A stretch of 17,156 nt of DNA. It comes from GCA-002722245 sp964230605. Its GTDB lineage: Bacteria > Bacteroidota > Bacteroidia > Flavobacteriales_C > GCA-002722245. Under the pieces are notes generated by a model. It was not told the DNA's origin and searched no databases. It worked only from the letters and a program-made list of their open reading frames with translations. Positions 6,584 to 14,066 of the stretch are shown here, one piece after another; position 1 is the stretch's first letter, and each line of letters starts with the position of its first letter. The DNA lies in contig CAXRIN010000074.1 of assembly GCA_964230605.1 (NCBI GenBank), positions 1 to 17,156 of the forward strand. Reading direction: 5' to 3'. A program made the translations under genes and the position numbers.

Positions 6584-7698
6584 TTTGATAGTAATTGAGA
6601 TAATATAATTGCAAAAGCGTCAATCTCTTCTTTTTTTGAATATTTAGAGAAGGAAACTCGGATGGCGGGTTTATTCATTGGGACACCCATGGCTTGTAAA
6701 ACATGAGATCCTTTGTTACTTCCTGACGTACATGCGCTACCACCACTTATCGCAACACCTGCCAAATCTAGATTAAAAAGCAGCATTGAAACATCTCTGT
6801 CTGTATTAAATGAAAGATTGGCTATTGCTGGTGAACTGCTATTCCAATTCCCATTTTTACTAAAATCAAGATTATGTTCATTTAACTGATTTACTAAATA
6901 ATCCTTTAACTCCTGTATTTTTTTGATGTTTTCCGATTGATATAGCTTCGCTTCGATTAAAGCTTTCTCCATTCCTAGAATTCCGGATGGGTTTTCAGTT
7001 CCTCCGCGTAGTCCTTTTTCTTGACTGCCTCCAGCAATAAATGGTTTTACTTCTAATTCTTGATTTATATATACAAAACCAACACCTTTCGGTCCATGGA
7101 ATTTATGAGCAGAACAACTTAAGAAATCAATTCCAAGCTCTTTTACATCAATATCAAAATATGGTAAACTCTGGACTGTATCCGAATGAAAGTAGGCGTT
7201 GTTGTTTTTGCATATGATAGCAACTTCTTGAAGTGGTAATATATTGCCGATTTCATTATTAACATGCATTAAACTAACTAGAGTTTTTTTATCACTAGCA
7301 AGTAATTTTTGCAAATGAGATATGTCAATATCTCCTTGTTGATTAACTTGAACATAATCTATTTGTAGTTTGTCTTCAAGTTGAGAAACTGGATTTAAAA
7401 CAGCGTAATGTTCTATTGGAGATGTGATGATTCGTTCAACTCCTAAATCTATTGCAAAAGAAAAAACAGCATTATCTGCCTCTGTTCCACCTGAAGTGAA
7501 AATAATTTCACTTGATTCTGCATTTATAGTTTTTGCAATGTTTTTTCGCGCCATTTCAATTTTAGCGCGAATACTTCTACCGAAAGAATGAATAGATGAA
7601 GGGTTGCCTATTAAATTTAAATTAGCTTCATGCATAACCTCAGCAACCTCTATAGAAAGAGGAGTGGTAGCCGCATTATCTAAATAAATTTTGTTCAT
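6580..7698 (-). CDS. Cysteine desulfurase (IscS/NifS type, class V aminotransferase fold)
   Basis: This PLP enzyme takes sulfur from cysteine, leaves alanine, and hands on a persulfide for Fe-S clusters and thio-modified tRNA. The 372 residues show the N-terminal YLDNAATTP (5-13), TSGGTEADN (68-76), His97 in SPIEHYAVL, which stacks on PLP, and NNEIG (147-151). PLP-binding Lys199 lies in SCSAHKFHGPKG, and the catalytic Cys323 in SGGSACTSGSNKGSH fits the group I loop. The protein stops shortly after the small domain and lacks the longer C-terminal tail with which E. coli IscS contacts IscU. The preferred partner may therefore differ, for instance a tRNA thiolation route via MnmA. iscS and nifS cannot be separated from sequence alone. 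It lies between glmM and DUF4202. Confidence 0.94.
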   Translation of the reverse strand: MNKIYLDNAATTPLSIEVAEVMHEANLNLIGNPSSIHSFGRSIRAKIEMARKNIAKTINAESSEIIFTSGGTEADNAVFSFAIDLGVERIITSPIEHYAVLNPVSQLEDKLQIDYVQVNQQGDIDISHLQKLLASDKKTLVSLMHVNNEIGNILPLQEVAIICKNNNAYFHSDTVQSLPYFDIDVKELGIDFLSCSAHKFHGPKGVGFVYINQELEVKPFIAGGSQEKGLRGGTENPSGILGMEKALIEAKLYQSENIKKIQELKDYLVNQLNEHNLDFSKNGNWNSSSPAIANLSFNTDRDVSMLLFNLDLAGVAISGGSACTSGSNKGSHVLQAMGVPMNKPAIRVSFSKYSKKEEIDAFAIILSQLLSK

Positions 7699-7708
7699 AG
7701 TTAAAGCT

Positions 7709-7743
7709 CCATGGTCTATTGACTATGGTCTATGGACTGGTAT
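7709..7743. repeat. Degenerate heptanucleotide tandem repeat
   Basis: Between the glmM stop and the desulfurase start the plus strand reads, in sevens, CCATGGT CTATTGA CTATGGT CTATGGA CTGGTAT. The period is seven and the consensus is close to CTATGGA, and CTAGGCA at 7744-7750 may be a sixth decayed unit inside the glmM stop. On the minus strand it lies in the transcribed spacer. Similar heptamer tracts (CTATGGA/CTATCGA-like) are, as I recall, scattered between genes in Bacteroidota genomes. Confidence 0.75.
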
Positions 7744-9129
7744 CTAGGCAATTATTTCTTTGATTTCTCCAATGATTTTTTGAGCTAATTCCTCGGCTTT
7801 TTGTTCATTAGCACTTTCTGAATAAATTCTAATAATCGGTTCAGTATTCGATTTTCTTAAATGAACCCATTCTTCAGCAAAGTCTATTTTGACACCGTCA
7901 ACTGTATTAACATTTTCGTGGGCATACTTAGCTTCCATTTTTTCAAGAATTAAATCAACATCGATTTCAGGAGTCAATTCAATTTTGTTCTTACTTATGT
8001 GGTAGCTAGGGTAGCTTTCTCTTAACGTTTTAGCAGACTTTCCAGTTTTTGCCATGTGAGTTAAAATCAATGCAATTCCAATTAATGCATCTCTACCATA
8101 ATGAAGATCAGGAAAAATCACGCCTCCGTTTCCTTCTCCACCAATAACTGCATTTTGAGCTTTCATTTGGTTTACAACATTCACTTCGCCAACAGCTGCT
8201 GGAAAGTATTGTCCACCGGCTTTTTCTGTGACGTCTCTTAGTGCTCTAGTACTAGACATGTTGGAAACTGTATTACCTTTTCTTTGAGAAAGGATATAGT
8301 CAGCAACGGCAACTAGGGTGTATTCCTCACCAAACATGCTTCCATCTTCACAAACCAATGCAAGTCTGTCTACATCTGGGTCAACAACAACTCCAATATC
8401 TGCTTTGTTTTCAATAACAGTTTTTGAAATCTCAATTAAATTTTCTGGAAGGGGTTCTGGGTTATGTGGGAAATGACCGTTTGGTTCGCAGTATAATTCA
8501 TAAATTGTTTTTACTCCTAAAGCTTTCAAAAGCTTAGGAAGTACCAAACCACCTGTTGAATTAACAGCGTCAATAGCAACTTTGAAATTTGCTGATTTTA
8601 TTGCATTCACATCAACAAGTTCATGTTTGATTACTTCTTCAATGTGTATGTCGAAATATTTATTGTTCTCCGTAATACTTCCAAGGTTATCAACATCAGA
8701 ATAGCTAAAGTCTTCTTTATCTGCTATTTCAAGTAGTTCTTGTCCGTCTTCACCTGAAATAAATTCACCTTTGGCATTTAAAAGTTTCAAAGCATTCCAT
8801 TGTTTCGGGTTATGAGATGCTGTAAGAATGATTCCGCCATTAGCTTTTTCTAAAGGAACAGCAACTTCAACAGTTGGAGTAGTGGAAAGGCCAAGGTTTA
8901 TAACATCAATCCCCATTCCTGAAAGGGTAGAAACTACGAGGTTTTCAACCATTAATCCACTTATTCTTGCGTCTCTACCAACAACAACTTTCAGTTTGCC
9001 AGTGTTCTGGTTTTTAAGCCATTCAGCATAAGCGCTTGTGAATTTAACAACGTCTAAAGGGCTTAATCCTTCTCCTGGTTTACCTCCAATTGTACCTCTA
9101 ATTCCTGAAATAGATTTAATTAATGTCAC
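7744..9129 (-). CDS. glmM: Phosphoglucosamine mutase (alpha-D-phosphohexomutase family)
   Basis: GlmM converts glucosamine-6-phosphate to glucosamine-1-phosphate for UDP-GlcNAc and cell-wall synthesis. With the GTG at 9129 as start the protein has 461 residues and begins MTLIKSISGIRGTIGG, the usual family start. The frame extends 13 codons to a TTG at 9168, but those residues (MFFLICAQTKASK) do not fit the family. Visible motifs are the phosphoserine loop TASHNP (103-108, catalytic Ser105), metal-binding DPDVDR (250-255), sugar-binding GEGNGG (331-336) and phosphate-binding RKSNTEPIIRIY (425-436). GEGNGG and SNTEPIIR resemble archaeal GlmM and phosphomannomutases more than E. coli GlmM, so PMM/PGM activity is possible. 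It appears to head the operon glmM, desulfurase, DUF4202, DUF4293. Confidence 0.92.
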   Translation of the reverse strand: MTLIKSISGIRGTIGGKPGEGLSPLDVVKFTSAYAEWLKNQNTGKLKVVVGRDARISGLMVENLVVSTLSGMGIDVINLGLSTTPTVEVAVPLEKANGGIILTASHNPKQWNALKLLNAKGEFISGEDGQELLEIADKEDFSYSDVDNLGSITENNKYFDIHIEEVIKHELVDVNAIKSANFKVAIDAVNSTGGLVLPKLLKALGVKTIYELYCEPNGHFPHNPEPLPENLIEISKTVIENKADIGVVVDPDVDRLALVCEDGSMFGEEYTLVAVADYILSQRKGNTVSNMSSTRALRDVTEKAGGQYFPAAVGEVNVVNQMKAQNAVIGGEGNGGVIFPDLHYGRDALIGIALILTHMAKTGKSAKTLRESYPSYHISKNKIELTPEIDVDLILEKMEAKYAHENVNTVDGVKIDFAEEWVHLRKSNTEPIIRIYSESANEQKAEELAQKIIGEIKEIIA

Positions 9130-9143
9130 TTTACTTGCTTTAG

Positions 9144-9155
9144 TTTGCGCGCAAA
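9144..9155. promoter_or_regulatory. 12-bp perfect palindrome upstream of glmM
   Basis: TTTGCGCGCAAA is exactly self-complementary and lies 15 bases upstream of the chosen glmM GTG. Its GC core stands out in AT-rich DNA. It could be an operator for a dimeric repressor. If glmM were translated from the upstream TTG it would be coding instead. Confidence 0.35.
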
Positions 9156-9280
9156 TTAAGAAAAACAAACCTTATTACCATTCATGTTATTTTTTAACAG
9201 ATGATTTAGGTGTCTAAATTATTGAATGAGCGTGAATTATGTTGATGGATTAATTACTAACAAAAATTTTGTGGATAATA

Positions 9281-9296
9281 AACAACGAGAGTTGTT
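9281..9296 (+). promoter_or_regulatory. Small hairpin in the leader of the TPR gene
   Basis: AACAAC-GAGA-GTTGTT forms a 6-bp stem closed by a GNRA tetraloop, 46 bases before the ATG at 9343. A second short palindrome, ACAAAA-A-TTTTGT, lies at 9260-9272. No exact TAnnTTTG element was found on the plus strand between 9169 and 9342. The significance is uncertain. Confidence 0.3.
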
Positions 9297-9342
9297 GTTA
9301 ATGTTAGAATAAATAAACAGATTTATAGAACAAGTTAAGCCA

Positions 9343-10746
9343 ATGGAATTTTTTGACTCATCAGACGACCATAGAGAAGCTTTGAATGCTGTTAACAGGT
9401 TCGAGTCTATGGTTGCTAATCAGCAACATTACTATTTTGATTGTGAGGAGTTTCAGGATATAATCGAGTATTATTTATTGAAATCTGATTACATTCAAGC
9501 CCAAAGTGTAGTTCAGTATGCAATGAGCCTTCATCCAACAAATGTTGAGCTTAAAATCCTTACCGCTCAAGTTCTAGTAGGTTTTTTAAAATATAAAGAC
9601 GCTTTGTCACTTGTTGAGGAAGTAGAGTTATTTGAGCCTTACAATGTTGAGCTGTTACTTGTTAAAGGGACTGTTTTAAGCAAGCTTAAAATGAGCGAAA
9701 AAGCCATAGCTTGCTTTAAAAAATGTTTAGACCATGCGGAATTTAAAGATGAGGTGTATCACTTCATCGCTTCTGAGTATCAAAGAAATCTTGATTATGA
9801 AGAAGCTATAAAGTATTTCAAACTTTGTCTCCGAGAAAATCCTGAAAATGACATTGCTTTGTTTGAGTTAAATATGTGTTTTGAATGCACATCGAATTTT
9901 AAAGAAGTGATACATTTTTACAATCAATTAATTGATGATGCACCATATTGTGAGTCTTTATGGTTCAATTTAGCGGGAGCATATGTTAAAGTTGAAAATT
10001 GGGAAAAGGCAATAGAAGCTTATGATTATGCCATTATTATCAATCCTGAATTTGCATCAGCCTATTTCAACAAAGCAAATACTTTGGCTACTTGTGAAAA
10101 GTATGATGAAGCTATAGAGGTTTACAAGGAGACTTTTGAATATGAAACACCAACTTTTATTACGTATGCTTACATCGGTGAGTGTTACGAGAGAAAGAAG
10201 GAGTTTGATAAGGCGATTGAGTTTTACAAAAAATCTATTGCGCAAAATGAAGATTATGCTGAAGCATGGTTGGGTGTTGCAATTTGTCAAGATGGATTAG
10301 GGCGTTCAAACGAAGCCTATGCTTCAATTGGTAAAGCTTTGGAGTTAGATGATGAAGATCCAGATTTTTGGTACACAGCTTCTGAAATCGAAGAGCGTCT
10401 TGGATATATAGAAGAAAGTATTTCTTCTATGAGAAAAGCTGTTAAATTAGATGAGACTGATTTGTCGTTGTATTTAGATTATTTACTTCTTTTAGACAGG
10501 CATTTATCTCCTAATATAGTTACTGATGCATTGTCTGAGGCAACAGGTAAATTCTCAAGTAACGCTAGTTTGTTGTACTTTAAAACCTCTCATTTGTTAA
10601 AGCAAGGGAAGTATCAACAAGCTTATCAATGTTTTGAATTAGCGTTGACGATGAATTACAAAGGCCATGATAAAATCTTTTCATATTATCCAAATGCTAA
10701 AAACAATCAAAACCTGTTAGAATTAATAGATTTATATAGAGATTAG
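9343..10746 (+). CDS. Tetratricopeptide repeat (TPR) protein
   Basis: The 467-residue protein is built almost wholly of TPR units (about eight to ten) between residues 45 and 455. They are recognisable by the W/L-x-x-x-A-x-x-Y and A-x-x-x-Y/F-x-x-A-L-x-x-x-P spacing, for example NLAGAYVKVENWEKAIEAYD and ECYERKKEFDKAIEFYKKS. There is no signal peptide or membrane helix, so it is probably a cytoplasmic scaffold for protein-protein contacts. The protein is acidic and its partner cannot be told from sequence. The ATG at 9343 starts a divergent unit from glmM. The rhodanese gene follows within 30 bases, so the two are probably cotranscribed up to the terminator at 11114-11139. Confidence 0.88.
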   Translation: MEFFDSSDDHREALNAVNRFESMVANQQHYYFDCEEFQDIIEYYLLKSDYIQAQSVVQYAMSLHPTNVELKILTAQVLVGFLKYKDALSLVEEVELFEPYNVELLLVKGTVLSKLKMSEKAIACFKKCLDHAEFKDEVYHFIASEYQRNLDYEEAIKYFKLCLRENPENDIALFELNMCFECTSNFKEVIHFYNQLIDDAPYCESLWFNLAGAYVKVENWEKAIEAYDYAIIINPEFASAYFNKANTLATCEKYDEAIEVYKETFEYETPTFITYAYIGECYERKKEFDKAIEFYKKSIAQNEDYAEAWLGVAICQDGLGRSNEAYASIGKALELDDEDPDFWYTASEIEERLGYIEESISSMRKAVKLDETDLSLYLDYLLLLDRHLSPNIVTDALSEATGKFSSNASLLYFKTSHLLKQGKYQQAYQCFELALTMNYKGHDKIFSYYPNAKNNQNLLELIDLYRD

Positions 10747-10775
10747 TTTTAATTTTGAGTCAAACTTTATCGACA

Positions 10776-11093
10776 ATGAAAGAAGTATCAGTTGAAGAAT
10801 TAAAAGAAATGAGAGATAATGGTGAAGACTTCCAATTAGTGGATGTTCGTGAGCCAAATGAATTTGCTATTTGTTCACTTGGAGGTGATGAAATACCGAT
10901 GAGTCAAATTATGAGCAGATACAATGAAATTTCAAAAGATAAAAAAGTAGTTGTTCACTGTAAGAGTGGAAGACGATCTGCTAATGTAATTCAAGCGCTT
11001 GAGCAAAATTTTGGTTATGATAACCTTTACAATTTAGAAGGAGGGATTTTGGCTTGGGCAGATGAGATTGATCCAGAAATGGAGCAATATTAA
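10776..11093 (+). CDS. Single-domain rhodanese-like sulfurtransferase
   Basis: A 105-residue single rhodanese domain shows the family landmarks: LVDVREPNEF (21-30), VVVHCKSGRRS (58-68) with active Cys62, and LEGGILAWADEIDP near the end. Such proteins carry sulfur as a cysteine persulfide and can pass it to tRNA thiolation or other acceptors. I start at the ATG at 10776, right at the domain edge; a TTG at 10755 in the same frame would add seven residues (MSQTLST). It follows the TPR gene closely and is followed by a strong terminator. The active-site loop CKSGRRS (Cys plus five residues) is typical of sulfurtransferases rather than of the Cdc25-type phosphatases, whose loop is longer. Confidence 0.93.
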   Translation: MKEVSVEELKEMRDNGEDFQLVDVREPNEFAICSLGGDEIPMSQIMSRYNEISKDKKVVVHCKSGRRSANVIQALEQNFGYDNLYNLEGGILAWADEIDPEMEQY

Positions 11094-11113
11094 AAAATTA
11101 AATAAATTATTTT

Positions 11114-11139
11114 AAGCCGCCCTTTTTGGGCGGTTTTTT
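11114..11139 (+). terminator. Rho-independent terminator after the rhodanese gene
   Basis: CCGCCC (11117-11122) pairs with GGGCGG (11128-11133) across a TTTTT loop. The stem is extended by A-T and G-T pairs and is followed by six T residues. It ends the TPR-rhodanese transcript and lies only 11 bases before the next start codon. Confidence 0.92.
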
Positions 11140-11146
11140 ATTGTTG
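11139..11146 (+). promoter_or_regulatory. Candidate -7 promoter element of the DUF368 operon
   Basis: TATTGTTG matches TAnnTTTG at all but one fixed position. It begins at the last T of the upstream terminator and ends four bases before the DUF368 ATG. A promoter here would give a nearly leaderless transcript. The alternative is readthrough from upstream. Confidence 0.3.
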
Positions 11147-11150
11147 CGAA

Positions 11151-12158
11151 ATGGCGTTTGAAAAAAGGAATTTATTAGGGTATCTGGGGATTTATCTTAG
11201 AGGTATTGCAATGGGGGCAGCAGATGTGGTGCCAGGTGTTTCTGGTGGTACGATAGCTTTTATATCAGGTGTTTATGAAGAGTTATTAAATACAATTAAA
11301 GCTTTTAATCTGGAGAATATTAAATCCATTAAAAAAGATGGTCTAGTTTCTTTTTGGAAAAAAGTTAATGGTACGTTTATCCTTGCTCTTTTTGCAGGAA
11401 TTGCATCAAGCATAATATCACTTGCAAGTATCATTAGTGGTATTCTTGAGCAGGAGGGGCAAACAGGAGAGAAAATAGCTTTGTGGAGTTTTTTCTTTGG
11501 GTTAATAGTTGCTTCTGTTATATACATAGCTAAACAAGTAAAAGGTTGGAAAGTTGGTGAGGTTTTAGGTCTGTTAATTGGAGGAGCAATTGCATATTAT
11601 GTTACAATAGCGAATGTGGCTGAAAATAATGATGGTACATTGTTTTTATTCTTTGCTGGAGCATTGGCTATCTCAGCGATGATTCTTCCAGGAATTTCGG
11701 GAAGTTTTATATTGGTTTTGCTAGGTGCTTATCAACCTGTGATGTGGATGATAAAATCTGCAGTTTCAGCTTTAAAAGCGAGTGATTTCGGTGAGTTGAT
11801 CAATGTTGGGATTCCTGTTGGGGTTTTTGCTTTGGGATGTTTAGTAGGTTTGCTTTCTTTTTCTCGTATTTTATCTTGGCTATTTAAAAATCATGAAAAC
11901 ATAACACTTGCTACGTTAACTGGATTCATGATTGGATCGCTGAATAAAATTTGGCCGTGGAAAGAAGTTCTCGATACCAGGACAAATTCAGAAGGGAAAA
12001 TAATTCCAACAGTTACAGGTAATATAAGTCCATCTGCATTTGAAGAAATGTATAAAATGGATGGATTTGTTTTTTATGCAATCGGATTTTCAATAATAGG
12101 TTTTGCACTAGTTTTCGGATTAGAATTCGTAGGAAATAAGTTTAAAAATGAGCATTAA
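11151..12158 (+). CDS. DUF368 membrane protein (PopT-type polyprenyl-phosphate transporter family)
   Basis: The 335-residue polytopic inner-membrane protein carries the DUF368 signature GAADVVPGVSGGTIAFISGVYE at residues 22-43. A second related motif, ILPGISGSFILVLLGAYQP, lies at 178-196, so the protein looks like an internal duplication with two PG-[VI]-SG re-entrant motifs. Family members (PopT, studied in Vibrio and Staphylococcus) are implicated in returning undecaprenyl phosphate across the membrane for reuse in envelope synthesis, alongside DedA proteins. Transfer of that role to this protein is inference. A hydrophilic loop lies around 272-305, and the chain ends in a short basic cytoplasmic tail. 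Its last 11 bases overlap aroE, indicating translational coupling. Confidence 0.92.
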   Translation: MAFEKRNLLGYLGIYLRGIAMGAADVVPGVSGGTIAFISGVYEELLNTIKAFNLENIKSIKKDGLVSFWKKVNGTFILALFAGIASSIISLASIISGILEQEGQTGEKIALWSFFFGLIVASVIYIAKQVKGWKVGEVLGLLIGGAIAYYVTIANVAENNDGTLFLFFAGALAISAMILPGISGSFILVLLGAYQPVMWMIKSAVSALKASDFGELINVGIPVGVFALGCLVGLLSFSRILSWLFKNHENITLATLTGFMIGSLNKIWPWKEVLDTRTNSEGKIIPTVTGNISPSAFEEMYKMDGFVFYAIGFSIIGFALVFGLEFVGNKFKNEH

Positions 12159-12903
12159 AAAATTAGGTTTAATCGGTTATCCTTTAACTCATAGTTTTTC
12201 AGCAAGGTACTTCGCTGAGAAATTTAAGAATGAAGGTATCTCAGGATATACATACGAGAATTTTGAAATTCCACGAATTGAAGATTTTCCAAATGTGATT
12301 AAAAACAATCCTGAGATATTAGGGTTAAATGTTACAATTCCCTACAAAGAGCAAATTATTCCTTACTTAGATGAGTTGGATGATGAAGCTAAAGAAATTG
12401 GCGCTGTAAACACTATTAAAGTTATAAGATCAGTTGATGGCTCAGTAAAACTTAAAGGCTTCAATACTGATATTTATGGTTTTAGGGAGACTTTAAAGCC
12501 GTTGCTTAAAGTGAATCATTATAAGGCTTTAATTCTAGGGACCGGTGGTGCGGCAAAGGCTGTAGAATATGTTTTGAAAAAGATCGGTCTTTCAGTGCTT
12601 TATGTTTCTAGAAATCCTGAATCTGAAAATGAAAGAAGTTATATCGAGTTAAATGAATTTGCAGTTAAGGATTTTCCTGTAATTGTAAATTCAACTCCAT
12701 TAGGTATGCATCCAAAAGTTGATGCTTGCCCTGATATTCCATATGAATTTTTAAATGAGAACAATTTGCTTTATGATTTAATCTATAATCCTGCTGAAAC
12801 ACTTTTTATGAAAAAAGGTGCTGAGAAGGGAGCGATTACTCAGAATGGATTAGGTATGTTGAAGCTTCAAGCAGAAAAAGCTTGGTCAATCTGGACTACT
12901 TAA
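12148..12903 (+). CDS. aroE: Shikimate dehydrogenase
   Basis: AroE reduces 3-dehydroshikimate to shikimate with NADPH, the fourth step of aromatic amino-acid and chorismate synthesis. The 251-residue protein has substrate-binding Ser16 and Ser18 in YPLTHSFSARYF, and Lys67 in NVTIPYKEQ. Asp108 in GFNTDIYGF completes the catalytic pair. The nucleotide-binding loop GTGGAAKA is at 131-138, followed by NSTPLGMHP (181-189) and NGLGMLKLQAEKAW near the C-terminus. It is about 20 residues shorter than E. coli AroE, as is usual in Bacteroidota. Its ATG lies inside the end of the DUF368 gene (11-nt overlap), and only one base separates its stop from tsaD. Confidence 0.96.
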   Translation: MSIKKLGLIGYPLTHSFSARYFAEKFKNEGISGYTYENFEIPRIEDFPNVIKNNPEILGLNVTIPYKEQIIPYLDELDDEAKEIGAVNTIKVIRSVDGSVKLKGFNTDIYGFRETLKPLLKVNHYKALILGTGGAAKAVEYVLKKIGLSVLYVSRNPESENERSYIELNEFAVKDFPVIVNSTPLGMHPKVDACPDIPYEFLNENNLLYDLIYNPAETLFMKKGAEKGAITQNGLGMLKLQAEKAWSIWTT

Positions 12904-12904
12904 A

Positions 12905-13909
12905 ATGGAGCCTATTATTTTATCAATCGAGTCTTCTTGTGATGATACTTCCGCTGCTGTTTTGTCAGGTAGGAAAGTATTGAGCAATGTGGTTTCTACC
13001 CAGAAAGTTCATGAAGAATACGGTGGAGTAGTTCCAGAATTAGCTTCTAGGGCGCATCAAAAAAATATTATTCCAGTTGTTGATGCAGCTTTAAAAAAGG
13101 CAGGAGTTGATAAGTTGGATTTGAATGCAATTGCTTTTACTAGAGGGCCCGGCTTGTTAGGTTCTTTGTTAGTCGGTGTTTCTTTTGCCAAATCGCTTTC
13201 ATTGGCCTTAAATAAACCAATGATTGAAGTAAATCATATGGAAGCGCATATTCTCGCTCATTTGATTGATGACGAATCTCCAACGCCTGAATTTCCTTTT
13301 TTATGTCTTACTGTATCAGGAGGTCATACCCAATTAGTAGTTGTTAAATCAGCACTACAAATGGAGGTGATTGGGGAGACAATTGATGATGCTGCAGGAG
13401 AGGCTTTCGATAAAATTTCAAAAATAATGGGATTGCCTTATCCTGGAGGCCCATTAATCGATAAGTATGCAAAAGAAGGTGATCCCAATAAGTTCGTATT
13501 CACCCATCCAAAAGTTGGCGATTTAGAGTTTAGCTTTAGTGGATTAAAAACACAAGTACTTCGTTTTCTTCAAAAGGAGGTACGTCAAAATGAAAACTTT
13601 GTCGCAGAGAATTTAAATGATATCTGCGCTTCTGTTCAAAAAACGATAATAGATATTCTGATTAAAAAAATCAAAATAGCATCTAATAAAACAGGAATTA
13701 ATAAGATTGCAATTGCCGGCGGTGTTTCAGCTAATTCTGAACTTAGAAATAGGTTGCTTGAAAATCATTTTGGATGGCAAGTTTTTATTCCTGATTTTCA
13801 GTTTTGTACAGATAATGCTGCTATGATTGGTATTGCAGCATATCATAAGTTTTTAGATAGTGCGTTTGTCGACCAATCGGTAACAGCTGATGCAAGACTC
13901 AAGATTTAG
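12905..13909 (+). CDS. tsaD: tRNA N6-adenosine threonylcarbamoyltransferase TsaD
   Basis: TsaD transfers the threonylcarbamoyl group from threonylcarbamoyl-AMP to A37 of ANN-decoding tRNAs, acting with TsaB and TsaE. The 334-residue length is typical. Motifs in order are ILSIESSCDDTSAAVL (5-20), the iron-binding His111 and His115 in NHMEAHILAH, TVSGGHTQLV (about 135-145) and the GETIDDAAGEAFDK stretch. AIAGGVSANSELR and CTDNAAMIG at 301-309, with metal ligand Asp303, follow. It is the last gene of the DUF368-aroE-tsaD operon. No clear hairpin terminator follows it; only T-rich sequence is seen at 13920-13940. Confidence 0.97.
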   Translation: MEPIILSIESSCDDTSAAVLSGRKVLSNVVSTQKVHEEYGGVVPELASRAHQKNIIPVVDAALKKAGVDKLDLNAIAFTRGPGLLGSLLVGVSFAKSLSLALNKPMIEVNHMEAHILAHLIDDESPTPEFPFLCLTVSGGHTQLVVVKSALQMEVIGETIDDAAGEAFDKISKIMGLPYPGGPLIDKYAKEGDPNKFVFTHPKVGDLEFSFSGLKTQVLRFLQKEVRQNENFVAENLNDICASVQKTIIDILIKKIKIASNKTGINKIAIAGGVSANSELRNRLLENHFGWQVFIPDFQFCTDNAAMIGIAAYHKFLDSAFVDQSVTADARLKI

Positions 13910-14066
13910 TAAATCATATTCCTTTTTTACTTTTTTCATTTGATTTTAATAAGATGTTTTATTTCTCATGCTGAGAATTTAACGAGTGGATTTAAAAGGT
14001 TAATTTTGTTTCGAATTTCTGTAACAATCCTTTTGTTAGATTGTTCTACAGACAGAATTTAATATT
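13910..14066 (+). promoter_or_regulatory. Promoter region of the large secreted protein
   Basis: This AT-rich 157-base spacer has no gene. TAATTTTG at 14001-14008 exactly matches TAnnTTTG and would give a leader of about 50 bases before the ATG at 14067. No clear TTG -33 element and no tsaD terminator hairpin were found. Confidence 0.45.

Noticed and set aside
9130..9168. glmM start at TTG 9168
   Set aside because: The 13 extra residues do not resemble the family and include the palindrome. The GTG at 9129 gives the normal MTLIKSISGIRG start. It cannot be fully excluded.
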